The notes: generated by a model from the sequence alone, not told the origin. Positions 24,686 through 33,958 are shown, counted from the stretch's first letter. The stretch is DNA of 64,000 bases from Taklimakanibacter sp050246735 (GCA_050246735.1 JBFWVM010000016.1:1-64000); one strand, 5' to 3'. Numbers and translations are program-made.

Positions 24686-24720
24686 GGAGGAAGACTACAG
24701 CCGAAAGGTTGATCGAAGGT

Positions 24721-25371
24721 TCAGATCTTCTGGCCGGTCTTCTTCCAGTCGGCGAGGAAGGATTCGATGCCCTTGTCGGTGAGGGGATGCTTGACCAGCC
24801 CCTTGAGCACCGCGGGGGGCACCGTGGCCACGTCGGCTCCGACGAGTGCCGCTTCCTTCACGTGGTTTGCGCTGCGGATCGAGGCGGCCAGGATCTCGGT
24901 GGTGAAATCGTAATTGTCATAGATCTGGCGGATCTCGCGAATGAGTTCCATGCCGTCGATATTGATGTCGTCGAGGCGGCCGATGAAGGGCGAGATGAAA
25001 GTGGCGCCGGATTTGGCGGCGAGCAGCGCCTGGTTGGCGCTGAAGCACAGCGTCACATTGACCATGGTGCCCGCCTGGCTGAGCGTGCGGCAGGCCTTGA
25101 GGCCATCGAGGGTCAGCGGCACCTTGACCGCGACATTCTTGGCGATCTTGGCGAGCTTCCTGCCTTCCTCGATCATGCCGTCGGCATCGAGCGCCGTGAC
25201 CTCGGCCGAGACCGGACCTTCGACCGCCCCGCAGATCTCGGCGATCACCTCCTTGAATTCGCGGCCGGACTTGGCGACGAGCGAGGGATTAGTGGTCACG
25301 CCGTCGAGAAGTCCGGTGGCGGCGAGTTCCTTGATCTCCTTGATTTCGGCGGTATCGACGAAAAATTTCAT
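24721..25371 (-). CDS. tal: Transaldolase (short, FSA-like type)
   Basis: A 216-residue TIM-barrel enzyme of the short transaldolase/fructose-6-phosphate aldolase group. It starts MKFFVDTAEIKEIKELAATG, with VTTNPSLVAKSG and the Schiff-base Lys83 in VKVPLT. It moves a three-carbon unit between sugar phosphates in the pentose phosphate pathway. The short length separates it from the 320-residue TalB type. The upstream gap to pabC is filled by two palindromic elements. Confidence 0.93.
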   Translation of the reverse strand: MKFFVDTAEIKEIKELAATGLLDGVTTNPSLVAKSGREFKEVIAEICGAVEGPVSAEVTALDADGMIEEGRKLAKIAKNVAVKVPLTLDGLKACRTLSQAGTMVNVTLCFSANQALLAAKSGATFISPFIGRLDDINIDGMELIREIRQIYDNYDFTTEILAASIRSANHVKEAALVGADVATVPPAVLKGLVKHPLTDKGIESFLADWKKTGQKI

Positions 25372-25412
25372 GACATCATCCTTGAGCTTGTTCCGGGAAC
25401 TTAGCGCGCATC

Positions 25413-25438
25413 CCGGCGAAGCGGAACCGCTTCGCCGG
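25413..25438. repeat. Perfect 12-bp-arm palindrome, part of an intergenic repeat
   Basis: CCGGCGAAGCGG (25413-25424), AA, CCGCTTCGCCGG (25427-25438). Together with the structure at 25466-25536 it fills the 196-base gap between pabC and tal. Similar GC-rich palindromes followed by AATCAATATCTTGAGC-like text recur between genes in Rhizobiales, from memory; no T-run marks it as a terminator. Confidence 0.55.
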
Positions 25439-25465
25439 AAAGGATTCGCGCCAAATCAATATCTT

Positions 25466-25536
25466 GAGCAAATCCTTATCGCCAAAGTCTTCAACCCCGG
25501 ATCGGGTCCGGGGCAGGCCTTTGGCGGGATTTGCTC
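25466..25536. repeat. 71-base nested hairpin element
   Basis: Outer arms GAGCAAATCC (25466-25475) and GGATTTGCTC (25527-25536), second arms CGCCAAAG (25480-25487) and CTTTGGCG (25519-25526), and an inner stem CCCCGGA (25495-25501) with TCCGGGG (25507-25513). All three stems are perfect and nest, separated by one small bulge and internal loops. It could be a MITE/REP-type element or a structured RNA at the 3' side of pabC. Confidence 0.55.
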
Positions 25537-25567
25537 TAGCTAGTCCTCACGTCACGGCCTGACAAGG

Positions 25568-26416
25568 TCAAAGCACATCAACTTCACGCGGATCGACGCC
25601 GGAGTCTTCGGCAACCATGCGGCACAACATGTCGAAGACTCCGGCGAGCGCCGCGTCGTTGCGGCCGAGCGGACGGCCGTCGAGGGAGTGGACCGGCCGG
25701 ACCAGGCGCAGGCTGTTGGTGAGGAAAACCGCTTCGGCATCCAGCAGTTCCGCCGGAGTGACCGGCCGTTCCTCGGCATTCGCCAGTCCCAGGAGTTTCT
25801 TGCGCGCAATGCCCGGGAGGACGCCGTCGCTTGCCCGGGGGGTCGCGATCCAGCCGTCGCGCAGGATGAAGATATTGGCGATGGTGGTCGAGGCCACAAG
25901 GCCCCGATGGTTGAGGAAGAGCGCGTCATCGCAATGGATGGATGCGGCTTCGCGCGCCGCCACGATATTGTCGACATAGGACAGCGTCTTGAGACGCGCC
26001 GCGGGCGAGGTCTCGTTGCGCCTGATCGACGAGGTCGACAGCATTGCCGGCGCGAACAGCATCCCGGCCGTCCACGGCGCCAGCGTGACGAGAAGGCTCG
26101 GCCGCGAGGCGTCCGCGGCAAGACCGCGCAGGCCGGGCCCGCGCGTCAGCGTGACGCGCAGAATGCCATGAGCGTCAGGAGCCGCCTTCACGACCTCGGC
26201 CACCGCCGCATCGACGACGCGGCGGTCGACGGGGAGGCCGAGCGCCGCCGCGCCCGCCATCATCCGGTCGAGATGGTCGCCGAGCCAGACGCCGGTGCGG
26301 TTGAAGACGGCAATGGTCTCGAAAATCCCGTCGCCCAGCAGCAGGCCGCGGTCCGACGGATCGAGGGCGAGCGGCGGGCCGACAAGCGCGCCGTTGAACC
26401 ACACCGTCGCGCTCAC
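25568..26416 (-). CDS. pabC: Aminodeoxychorismate lyase (PLP aminotransferase class IV)
   Basis: A 282-residue class IV PLP enzyme. The active-site Lys143 is in RLKTLSYVDNIVAAREA, the form seen in 4-amino-4-deoxychorismate lyases, and the N-terminus GALVGPPLALDPSDRGLLLG with GDGIFETI is typical. It would release pyruvate from aminodeoxychorismate to give p-aminobenzoate for folate. A D-amino-acid or branched-chain aminotransferase is the alternative, but the four-base overlap with pabA and the pabB upstream support PabC. Confidence 0.85.
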   Translation of the reverse strand: MSATVWFNGALVGPPLALDPSDRGLLLGDGIFETIAVFNRTGVWLGDHLDRMMAGAAALGLPVDRRVVDAAVAEVVKAAPDAHGILRVTLTRGPGLRGLAADASRPSLLVTLAPWTAGMLFAPAMLSTSSIRRNETSPAARLKTLSYVDNIVAAREAASIHCDDALFLNHRGLVASTTIANIFILRDGWIATPRASDGVLPGIARKKLLGLANAEERPVTPAELLDAEAVFLTNSLRLVRPVHSLDGRPLGRNDAALAGVFDMLCRMVAEDSGVDPREVDVL

Positions 26417-26976
26417 CGCGTCCTCTTCAGGAAATTGCGCAGGATGTCGTAGCCATGCTCGGTGAGCACCGACTCGGGATGGAACTGGACGCCGAAGGTC
26501 GGATGGCTCCTGTGCTCCAGCCCCATGATCTCGCCGTCTTCGGAGCGCGCCGTGACCGTCAACGGCTCGTCGCCATCGAGCTCGACGATGAGGGAGTGAT
26601 AGCGCCCGGCGTTGAAGCCGTCGGGAATTCCGGCGAGCACGCCTGCGCCCTCATGGCGAATGGCCGAGGCCTCGCCGTGCATCGGCCGCCTGGCGCGGGC
26701 GATCCTGCCGCCGAAGGCCTCGCCGATGCATTGATGGCCGAGACAGATGCCGAGGATCGGAACGGTGCCCGACAGCCTGCTCACGATGGCGAGGGAGACG
26801 CCGGCATCGCGCGGCGTGCACGGCCCCGGCGATATCACGATGCCTTTCACGTCGTCAGCGACCGCGCCGGGATGGAAAGCATCGTTGCGCCTGACTTCAG
26901 CGTCGGCGCCGAGCTCGCGCAGATAGCGCGTCACATTGTGGACGAAGGAGTCGTAATTGTCGATGACCAGGATCAT
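26413..26976 (-). CDS. pabA: Aminodeoxychorismate synthase, glutamine amidotransferase subunit
   Basis: A 187-residue class I glutamine amidotransferase (MILVIDNYDSFVHNVTRYL). The triad is Cys78 in GICLGHQCIGE and His166/Glu168 in QFHPESV. It supplies ammonia to PabB; in some bacteria the same subunit also serves anthranilate synthase. It overlaps pabB and pabC by four bases on each side, so all three are one operon. Confidence 0.92.
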   Translation of the reverse strand: MILVIDNYDSFVHNVTRYLRELGADAEVRRNDAFHPGAVADDVKGIVISPGPCTPRDAGVSLAIVSRLSGTVPILGICLGHQCIGEAFGGRIARARRPMHGEASAIRHEGAGVLAGIPDGFNAGRYHSLIVELDGDEPLTVTARSEDGEIMGLEHRSHPTFGVQFHPESVLTEHGYDILRNFLKRTR

Positions 26977-28361
26977 GCCGGCCTCGCGAAGCTCCGCGCG
27001 ATCCGGCTCACCTTGGCGAGCGTCTCTTCATATTCATCGGCGGGCCGCGACCTGGCAGTGATGCCGCCGCCGCCCTGGAAGGAGGCGTGGCCGGCATGGA
27101 AGAGGACGGTGCGGATGGCGATATTGAGATCCATATGGCCGGTGAAGCTCAGAAAGCCGATCGAGCCGCAATAGACGTTGCGCGGCAGCCCTTCGATCTC
27201 GGCGATGATCTCCTGGGCCCGGATCTTGGGCGCGCCGGTGATCGAGCCGCCCGGAAAGCAGGCGGCTATGAGATCGCCGCGGCTTCTGCCCTGCGCCAAC
27301 CGGGCGGTGACCACGGAGGTCAGATGGTGGACGGAGGCATATGATTCGAGACCGCAGAGCACCGGCACCTGCACCGAGCCCGGCTCCGCGACGCGGGAGA
27401 GATCGTTGCGCAGGAGGTCGACGATCATCACATTCTCGGCGCGGTCCTTGCGGCTGGCGAGAAGCTCTGCCTTGAGCTCGGCATCGATGCTCGTCTCCGG
27501 GTCGCGCCGCCTCGTGCCCTTGATCGGGCGGGCCTCGGCCGTGACACCGTCGAAGCTGATCAGTCGCTCGGGCGAGCTCGAGGCGATCTTGACCGCGCCA
27601 TAATCGAGAAAGGCGCCGAAGGTCGCGGGATTGGCGGCGCGCAGGGCGAGATAGTGGCGAAGCGGATCGAATTCCGGAGGCATCGCGGCGGTGAAACGCT
27701 GCGCGATATTCGCCTGGAAGATATCGCCGGCCAGCACATAATCGATCACGCGCCGGACGGCGGCCTCATAGTCGGCGCGGGTGAAATCGGACTGCCAGCC
27801 GGTGATGACGCCGTCGCCCGAGAATTCGGCGACAGGCGCGAGGCAGAGGCTCTCGAATTCGGCGAGCCGCTCCCCGGCGCGGGCGATGCGCGCCCGCGGC
27901 TCGGTCTCGGGAAAGCCCGTCGAGATGATCCAGCATTGCCGTGTCTGATGGTCGAAGGCGACGAGCGTGTCATAGGCGTGCAGGGCGACGGGCGGAATGT
28001 CGGGCGCCGGCGTCTTCGCCCTGACATGCGGCTCGAGCAGGCGGGCGAATTCGTAGGCGAAATAGCCGGCGAAGCCGCCCTGGAAAGGCGGCAGTCCCCG
28101 GACGCGCGCGAGCTTCCAGCGTTCGAGGCGGCGGTCGAGCCGGGCGAGGGCGGCAGCCCCGCTTTCCCCTTCCGCCACGGCGAAGGTCTCGAAAGGATCG
28201 GCCGCGAGGTAGGAATAGCGGCCAAGCTCACCCTGGCGGAGCGCGCTGTCGAGAAAAGTCAGATCCTTCCGCTTGCCGAAGCGGCGCAGCATCACGGCCG
28301 GATCATCATAGGCGACCTCGCGCCAGAGCGGCTCGTCAGTGGCCGGGACGACATGCTTCAT
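26973..28361 (-). CDS. pabB: Aminodeoxychorismate synthase, component I
   Basis: A 462-residue chorismate-binding enzyme with the conserved C-terminal motifs IKGTRRRDPETS, DLLRNDLSRVAEPGSV, AACFPGGSITGAPK and RNVYCGSIGFLSF. It aminates chorismate to aminodeoxychorismate. Anthranilate synthase TrpE is the close alternative; the adjoining pabA and pabC-type lyase favour PabB. Divergent from priA across a 201-base gap holding a strong hairpin. Confidence 0.9.
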   Translation of the reverse strand: MKHVVPATDEPLWREVAYDDPAVMLRRFGKRKDLTFLDSALRQGELGRYSYLAADPFETFAVAEGESGAAALARLDRRLERWKLARVRGLPPFQGGFAGYFAYEFARLLEPHVRAKTPAPDIPPVALHAYDTLVAFDHQTRQCWIISTGFPETEPRARIARAGERLAEFESLCLAPVAEFSGDGVITGWQSDFTRADYEAAVRRVIDYVLAGDIFQANIAQRFTAAMPPEFDPLRHYLALRAANPATFGAFLDYGAVKIASSSPERLISFDGVTAEARPIKGTRRRDPETSIDAELKAELLASRKDRAENVMIVDLLRNDLSRVAEPGSVQVPVLCGLESYASVHHLTSVVTARLAQGRSRGDLIAACFPGGSITGAPKIRAQEIIAEIEGLPRNVYCGSIGFLSFTGHMDLNIAIRTVLFHAGHASFQGGGGITARSRPADEYEETLAKVSRIARSFARPA

Positions 28362-28430
28362 GGGCGGTTGATATAGGCTTTACGCCGGGTTTTCGCCATG
28401 GGCTTGTCGGCTCGCGGCACGGAGCCTTTG

Positions 28431-28467
28431 CCGTTTTGATCGAATCATGCTGATTGGATCAAAACGG
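28431..28467. repeat. 37-base near-perfect hairpin between pabB and priA
   Basis: CCGTTTTGATC (28431-28441) pairs with GATCAAAACGG (28457-28467); inside it AATCA (28443-28447) pairs with TGATT (28451-28455) around TGC, with one G-G mismatch between the stems. The total is 16 paired positions. It lies in the 201-base gap (28362-28562) between divergent genes, so it is not a terminator; an operator or a dispersed palindromic repeat is possible. Confidence 0.6.
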
Positions 28468-28562
28468 GTTAAACAGGCTCGAAAACATTCTGACCGGAGC
28501 GCGTCCTTTTGCCGACGTCGAGCGACTGCGGCGGGAAGCGCTCCGGCGCAAGGCTTTACCCG

Positions 28563-30734
28563 ATGCCCGCAGACTCCCGCGCCACAGCCGAAGTCCTGCT
28601 GCCTCTGGCGCTCGCGGGCGCCTACACCTATGCCGTGCCGCCGGGTCTCGCGGTGACGCCCGGCGACTATGTCGAGGTGCCGCTAGGGCCCAGGTCCTAT
28701 CTGGGCTGCGTCTGGCGTCTGGGCTCGGACGCGAGCGGCGGCAAGACCTTGCGCGAGATCGTGCAGAAGTTCGACATCCCGCCGCTCAGCGACACGCATC
28801 GCGCCTTCATCGACTGGGTCGCGAACTACTATCTCGAGCCGATCGGCAATGTGCTCAGATCCTGCCTCAGGGCGCCCGGCGCCTTCGGCGAGGCGCGAAC
28901 CGAGATCGCCTACCGCATCGGTCCGCATCGCCCGGCGAAGCTCACCGCGCAGCGTGCGAGGATCCTCGAGATCGCCCGCGAAGGCCCGGCGCTGAAGGCA
29001 TCGCAGCTCGCCGAGCTTGCCGGCGCGGGCACGTCGGTGGTCAAGGCCCTGGCGAAGGCCGGGGCGCTCGAAGCCGTCGCCTTGCCGCCGCATCGGGCCT
29101 TCGCGACGCCAGATCCGACCGCCGGGAAGCTCGCCTTGTCGCGCGCGCAGGAAGAGGCGGCGCAGGAGCTGCGCGCGGTGGTGACGCGGCGCGGACACAA
29201 GGTGATGCTGCTCGACGGCGTCACCGGCTCGGGCAAGACCGAGGTCTATTTCGAGGCGATGGCGGCGGTGCTCGCTTCGGGCAGGCAGGTGCTCCTGCTC
29301 CTGCCCGAGATCGCCCTCACCCAGCAATTCATCGAGCGCGTCGAACGGCGCTTTGGCGCCGAGCCGGCACGATGGCATTCGGGCATGCGGCCGCGCGAGC
29401 GCGAGCGCGCCTGGCGGGCGGTGACCGAAGGGACGGCGCAGATCGTCGTCGGGGCGCGCTCGGCCCTGTTCCTGCCCTGGGTCAGGCTCGGCCTCGTCAT
29501 CGTCGATGAGGAGCATGAAGGCGCCTACAAGCAGGAGGACGGCGTTCCCTATCATGCGCGCGACATGGCCATCGTCTATGGCGCGCTCGGCAAGTTCCCC
29601 GTCGTCCTGTCTTCCGCGACGCCGTCGCTCGAAAGCCTGGTCAATGCCGAGCGCGGACGCTACGGCCATGTGCGCCTCCACGCCCGCCATGCGCGAGCGG
29701 AGCTGCCGCCGAGCCACATCATCGACATGCGCCAGGCGGCGCCCGCTTCCGGCTCCTGGCTGTCGGAGCCCCTGACGAAAGCGGTCGACGATACGCTGAG
29801 GAGCGGCGATCAGGCTCTCCTGTTCCTCAACCGCCGCGGCTACGCGCCCTTGACGCTGTGCCGCGCCTGCGGCCATCGCATCGACTGCCCCAATTGCGCG
29901 GCGTCGCTGGTCGAGCACCGGTTCCGCCGGCAGCTCATGTGCCATCATTGCGGTCACACGCAGGCGATACCGCCCGAATGCCCCAAATGCGGGACGCCCG
30001 GCAAGCTCGTGCCCTGCGGGCCCGGTGTCGAGCGGCTCGCCGAGGAGGCCGCGCAACGCTTCCCCGAAGCGCGCCTCGCCATCCTGTCGAGCGATCTGGC
30101 GCGCGGCACCCTGCTCAGGGACACGCTGGCCGAAGTGGCGGAGGGCGCGCACAATCTCGTCATCGGCACGCAGCTCATCGCCAAGGGCCATCATTTCCCG
30201 CATCTCACCCTGGTGGGCGTCGTCGATGCGGATCTGGCGCTCGATTCGGGCGACCCGCGCTCGGCCGAGCGCAGCTGGGCGCAAATGGCTCAGGTCGCCG
30301 GGCGCGCCGGACGCGGCGAGAAGCCGGGCCGCGCGCTGATCCAGACCTACCGGCCGGAGCATTCCCTGATGCAGGCGCTGGCCAGGGGCGATCGCGACGG
30401 CTTCCTCGCCGAGGAGAAGCGTCTGCGAGAAGGCGCGGGGCTTCCGCCCTACGGGCAGCTTGCCGCCCTCGTCATATCGGGCCGCGAGGCGCACCAGACC
30501 GAGCGCTTTGCGAGGTCGCTCCAGCCTCTGGCGCCCCATGGCGAGGGCGTGCATGTGCTGGGCCCGGCGCCCGCCCCCCTGCATCTGGTGCGCGGCCTCT
30601 ATCGCTGGCGCTATCTCGTCAAGGCCCGCCGCAGCGTCAATGTCCAGGCTTTCCTGCGGGCCTGGCTCGCTCCCGTGAAAGTCCCGGGCTCGCTCCGGCT
30701 CGCCATCGACGTCGATCCCTACAGTTTCCTGTGA
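28563..30734 (+). CDS. priA: Primosomal protein N', replication restart helicase
   Basis: A 723-residue superfamily 2 helicase that restarts stalled replication forks. N-terminal DNA-binding domain (LLPLALAGAYTYAVPPGL), Walker A GVTGSGKTEVYF at about residue 219, DEEH box in VIVDEEHEGAYKQEDG at about 312, and paired zinc sites between about residues 433 and 483 (CRACGHRIDCPNC, CHHCG, CPKCG). Start ATG 28563 yields the family N-terminus; the frame runs upstream without support. Confidence 0.95.
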   Translation: MPADSRATAEVLLPLALAGAYTYAVPPGLAVTPGDYVEVPLGPRSYLGCVWRLGSDASGGKTLREIVQKFDIPPLSDTHRAFIDWVANYYLEPIGNVLRSCLRAPGAFGEARTEIAYRIGPHRPAKLTAQRARILEIAREGPALKASQLAELAGAGTSVVKALAKAGALEAVALPPHRAFATPDPTAGKLALSRAQEEAAQELRAVVTRRGHKVMLLDGVTGSGKTEVYFEAMAAVLASGRQVLLLLPEIALTQQFIERVERRFGAEPARWHSGMRPRERERAWRAVTEGTAQIVVGARSALFLPWVRLGLVIVDEEHEGAYKQEDGVPYHARDMAIVYGALGKFPVVLSSATPSLESLVNAERGRYGHVRLHARHARAELPPSHIIDMRQAAPASGSWLSEPLTKAVDDTLRSGDQALLFLNRRGYAPLTLCRACGHRIDCPNCAASLVEHRFRRQLMCHHCGHTQAIPPECPKCGTPGKLVPCGPGVERLAEEAAQRFPEARLAILSSDLARGTLLRDTLAEVAEGAHNLVIGTQLIAKGHHFPHLTLVGVVDADLALDSGDPRSAERSWAQMAQVAGRAGRGEKPGRALIQTYRPEHSLMQALARGDRDGFLAEEKRLREGAGLPPYGQLAALVISGREAHQTERFARSLQPLAPHGEGVHVLGPAPAPLHLVRGLYRWRYLVKARRSVNVQAFLRAWLAPVKVPGSLRLAIDVDPYSFL

Positions 30735-30799
30735 CGCCCCGGCGCTTGCCATGAATGCACCGTTTGGTTACTTGTGGGGCAGCAAGACGGGTGCCGTGC

Positions 30800-32392
30800 A
30801 TGTATGACTATGTGATCGTCGGCGGCGGGTCGGCCGGATGCGTGATGGCGGCGCGCCTGAGCGAGATGCCGGATGCGAAGGTGCTGCTCCTGGAAGCGGG
30901 GCCGTCGGACAGGAATCCCTACATCCACATGCCCTGCGGCTTCTTCAAGATGACCGGCGGACCCTTGACCTGGGGCTACCGGACGGCGCCGGCCCGCCAT
31001 GCGGGCGGGCGCGAGATGGTCTATCCGCAGGCCCGCGTGCTGGGCGGCGGCAGCTCGATCAATGCGCAGGTCTATACGCGCGGCGCACCCGAAGACTATG
31101 ACGGCTGGGCGGAGGCGGAGGGCTGTCCGGGCTGGTCGTGGTCCGAGCTCCTGCCCTATTTCGTGAAGTCGGAAGACAACGACCGCCTCGCCGGCGGTAT
31201 GCACGGCAAGGGCGGGCCACTCGGCGTCTCGACGCTGAAGGCGCCGAATGTCATGACCCGGGCCTTCGTCGAAGGCGCCCAGGAATTCGGCATGCCCTTC
31301 AATCCCGATTTCAACGCCGGCCATCAGGAAGGGGTCAATGTCTATCAGATGACGATCCGCGCCGCGCGCCGCTGCAGCGCCGCGGTCGGCTATCTGCGAC
31401 CCGTGCGCCACCGCTCCAACCTCACGGTCAGGACCGGCGCCTTCATCACCCGGCTGGTGGTCGAGGGGACCCGGGTGAAGGGGGTCGCCGTCATCGAGAA
31501 CGGACGCGAGGCGGTCATCGCGGCCGAGCGCGACGTGATCGTCGCCGCCGGTGCCATCGGCTCGCCCAAGCTCCTGATGCTGTCGGGGATCGGGCCCGCC
31601 GCCCATCTGAGGAGCCACGGCATCGGCGTGCGTCAGGACCTGCCGGGGGTCGGACAGAACCTGCAGGACCACATGGCGAGCGACATCGTCTGGCAGCTCA
31701 ACGGCCCGCACTCCTACGACAAGTACAAGAAGCTCCATTGGCAGGCGGTCGCCGGCGTCCAATACCTGCTGGCCCGCTCTGGTCCCGTCGCCTCGAGCCT
31801 GGTCGAGGGCGGCGCGTTCTGGTGGAGCGACCGGCGCGAGAAATCGCCCGATCTGCAGTTCCATTTCCTGCCCGGCGCGGGTGTCGAGGAAGGCGTCGGC
31901 TCGGTGCCGGGCGGCAATGGCGCGACGCTCAATTCCTATCATCTGCGGCCGCGCTCGCGCGGCCATGTCGCGCTGGCGAGCGCCAATCCGCTCGATGCGC
32001 CGGTCGTGGATCCCAACTCCTTCGCCGAGCCTTACGATCTCGACCGGGCGGCGGATGCGATCGAGATCTCCTGCGCGATCGGGCGCACGCGCGCCTTCGC
32101 CAAATACGTGGCGCGCCGGCACCTGCCGGACGAGACCTGCCGCAGCAAGGACGGCTACCGGAACTTCGCCCGCCAGGTGGCGCGCTCGGCCTATCACCCG
32201 GTCGGCACCTGCAAGATGGGCGCCGACGAGATGGCGGTGGTCGAGCCGCAAAGCCTCAGGGTGCGCGGCATCGACGGCCTGCGCCTGTGCGACAGCTCGA
32301 TCATGCCGCGGCTCGTCTCGTCCAACACCAACGCGCCGACCATCGCCATGGCCGAGAAAGCGGCGGACATCATCAAGGGCAACCGGGCGTGA
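30800..32392 (+). CDS. GMC-family alcohol/choline dehydrogenase
   Basis: A 530-residue FAD enzyme of the glucose-methanol-choline family: MYDYVIVGGGSAGCVMAARL binds FAD, GGGSSINAQVYTRGAPEDYD and GAIGSPKLLMLSGIGP are the two family signatures, and YHPVGTCKMG near residue 465 carries the catalytic His, with NTNAPTIAMAEKAADII at the end. It oxidises a primary alcohol or aldehyde; choline is the best-known substrate but polyols and others are common. Start at ATG 30800 puts the FAD loop at residue 8 as usual; ATG 30755 adds 15 residues. No bet genes adjoin it. Confidence 0.9.
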   Translation: MYDYVIVGGGSAGCVMAARLSEMPDAKVLLLEAGPSDRNPYIHMPCGFFKMTGGPLTWGYRTAPARHAGGREMVYPQARVLGGGSSINAQVYTRGAPEDYDGWAEAEGCPGWSWSELLPYFVKSEDNDRLAGGMHGKGGPLGVSTLKAPNVMTRAFVEGAQEFGMPFNPDFNAGHQEGVNVYQMTIRAARRCSAAVGYLRPVRHRSNLTVRTGAFITRLVVEGTRVKGVAVIENGREAVIAAERDVIVAAGAIGSPKLLMLSGIGPAAHLRSHGIGVRQDLPGVGQNLQDHMASDIVWQLNGPHSYDKYKKLHWQAVAGVQYLLARSGPVASSLVEGGAFWWSDRREKSPDLQFHFLPGAGVEEGVGSVPGGNGATLNSYHLRPRSRGHVALASANPLDAPVVDPNSFAEPYDLDRAADAIEISCAIGRTRAFAKYVARRHLPDETCRSKDGYRNFARQVARSAYHPVGTCKMGADEMAVVEPQSLRVRGIDGLRLCDSSIMPRLVSSNTNAPTIAMAEKAADIIKGNRA

Positions 32393-32434
32393 GAGGCCCG
32401 CCGTCCATCGCGAGGGACGGGGCAGGCGGCTCCT

Positions 32435-33871
32435 TCACCCCAGACCCTGCCGGCGCGGAGGCGGCGCTTCTTCGTTCATCTCCTCCGTCATCTGCCGCCA
32501 TTTCGCGGCATAGCCGGCAAGGGCTCCCGGCGCGTATGCCGTCACTTCGTCGAGATCGAGCGCGAGCCGCGGGATCTCGCCGGTCTCGGTCATCAGCGCC
32601 AGGGCCATGGCGCCCGCGGTCGTGCCGTCGCGCAATTGCGAGGCGAGCACCGTCTGTGGCCGGCGCAAGGCCGCGAGCACCGAAAGGAAGACCGGGTTCT
32701 GGGCGAAGGGCCCGTCAACGATGACGTCGCCCTTCGACTTCACCGCCGCCAGCGAGCGGTCGACCATCAGCGCGCAGTAGAGGGCGGCAAGCGTCGAGCG
32801 CTCCTCCTCGCCGGCGGGTGCTGGCCCCCTCACATGCCCCTTGTTGCCGGTGCCCGGCATCGGTCCGCCCGAATCGGTGAAGGAGGGCAGGGCGAAAGTC
32901 CCTTGCGCGAGGAGGCCGCCCAGCGCCTCGAAGCTCGCGGCCTCGGCCGGGGCGCCGCGCGAGAGGACCTCATATTCGCGCCCGCCCATGAAGCGGCAGC
33001 AGGCCACGGGCTTGCCGAAGATATCGGTATTGGTCACCGTGTCGCGGGCGGGATCGAGCTCGGTGACGCCGGTATCCGTGTCGAAGCCGATGATCCAGGT
33101 GCCGGTCGACAGAAGCGAGAAATGCCTCCGGCCGCCGGCCAGATAGCGCAGGTAATTGCCGCTCGAATCATGGATGCCGGCCAGGACGCGGCCGCGTCCG
33201 CGAAACTGGTCCTTGCGGAACTGGGGTTTCAGCGTCCCGATCACCTGCCAGGCCTTGGCCCAGGGCGCGAAAAGCCTGTCCCAGCCCTGCAGCCGGGCGA
33301 GCGACGAGAAGGTGTTGTCGCGCACGTCCATGAGCTGCGACTGGCAGGACATTGACGCGATCTCGATCACCGGCTTGCCGCTCAGCAGACAGCCGACATA
33401 CTGGATCCAGGGCAGGATCGTCCTGACCCTGGCGAATTCTCCGGGGAAGGCCGTCTGCTGCCAGAAGAGCTGCATGCCATGGGTCAGCGCCATGGGCAGG
33501 AGCGGACAGAAGACCTCGGAGAAGGGCGGCTCCGACTTGCGATAGGCCTCGACGACATCAAGGGGCGGCTCGGCCATGTAGTCCATGACCGGCAAGGCGA
33601 GACGGCCCTGGCCGTCGAGACAGGCGATGGCGGCGCCATGCGCCGACGGCACGACCGCGTCGATGGGCATGATGGCGTCGAGATCGGGCAGATGCCTGGC
33701 GCAGAAGGCGACGAGGGGCTTCGGATCGAGATGCGGATAGGGCGGCCCGGCGACATGGCGGCTCGACGTCTTGCGCTCGGCCAGGAGCTTGCCGGAGGAC
33801 TCGAACAGGGCGATCTTGCTGTTGGTCGCGCCCACGTCGACGACGGCAATGCCGCGCAGCTCTTCGGTCAT
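32435..33871 (-). CDS. FGGY-family sugar kinase (L-fuculo/rhamnulokinase-like)
   Basis: A 478-residue FGGY kinase: ATP-site start GIAVVDVGATNSKIALFESS, a sugar-site segment ending LSTGTWIIGFD, and the second phosphate motif GDVIVDGPFAQNPVFLSVLAAL. The sequence is closer in feel to L-fuculo/rhamnulo-kinase relatives than to glycerol kinase. It phosphorylates a ketose that the class II aldolase at 35177 could split. Same strand as, and 87 bases downstream of, the GNAT/XRE pair. Confidence 0.85.
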   Translation of the reverse strand: MTEELRGIAVVDVGATNSKIALFESSGKLLAERKTSSRHVAGPPYPHLDPKPLVAFCARHLPDLDAIMPIDAVVPSAHGAAIACLDGQGRLALPVMDYMAEPPLDVVEAYRKSEPPFSEVFCPLLPMALTHGMQLFWQQTAFPGEFARVRTILPWIQYVGCLLSGKPVIEIASMSCQSQLMDVRDNTFSSLARLQGWDRLFAPWAKAWQVIGTLKPQFRKDQFRGRGRVLAGIHDSSGNYLRYLAGGRRHFSLLSTGTWIIGFDTDTGVTELDPARDTVTNTDIFGKPVACCRFMGGREYEVLSRGAPAEAASFEALGGLLAQGTFALPSFTDSGGPMPGTGNKGHVRGPAPAGEEERSTLAALYCALMVDRSLAAVKSKGDVIVDGPFAQNPVFLSVLAALRRPQTVLASQLRDGTTAGAMALALMTETGEIPRLALDLDEVTAYAPGALAGYAAKWRQMTEEMNEEAPPPRRQGLG

Positions 33872-33958
33872 GGCCCCTCTCTCCGCAGGCTCGCATGATC
33901 AATCCATCGAGTGCATGGAGGTGAGCCGAAATTGCGGCGAGCGTCAATCTTCGATGTA

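Noticed and set aside
28683..30752. Reverse open frame of about 690 codons opposite priA
   Set aside because: Antisense shadow of priA; His/Arg/Gly-rich with no domain.
32401..32420. CCGTCC...GGACGG stem between the GMC and kinase genes as a terminator
   Set aside because: Only 6 bp and no T-run on either strand; not distinguishable from chance.
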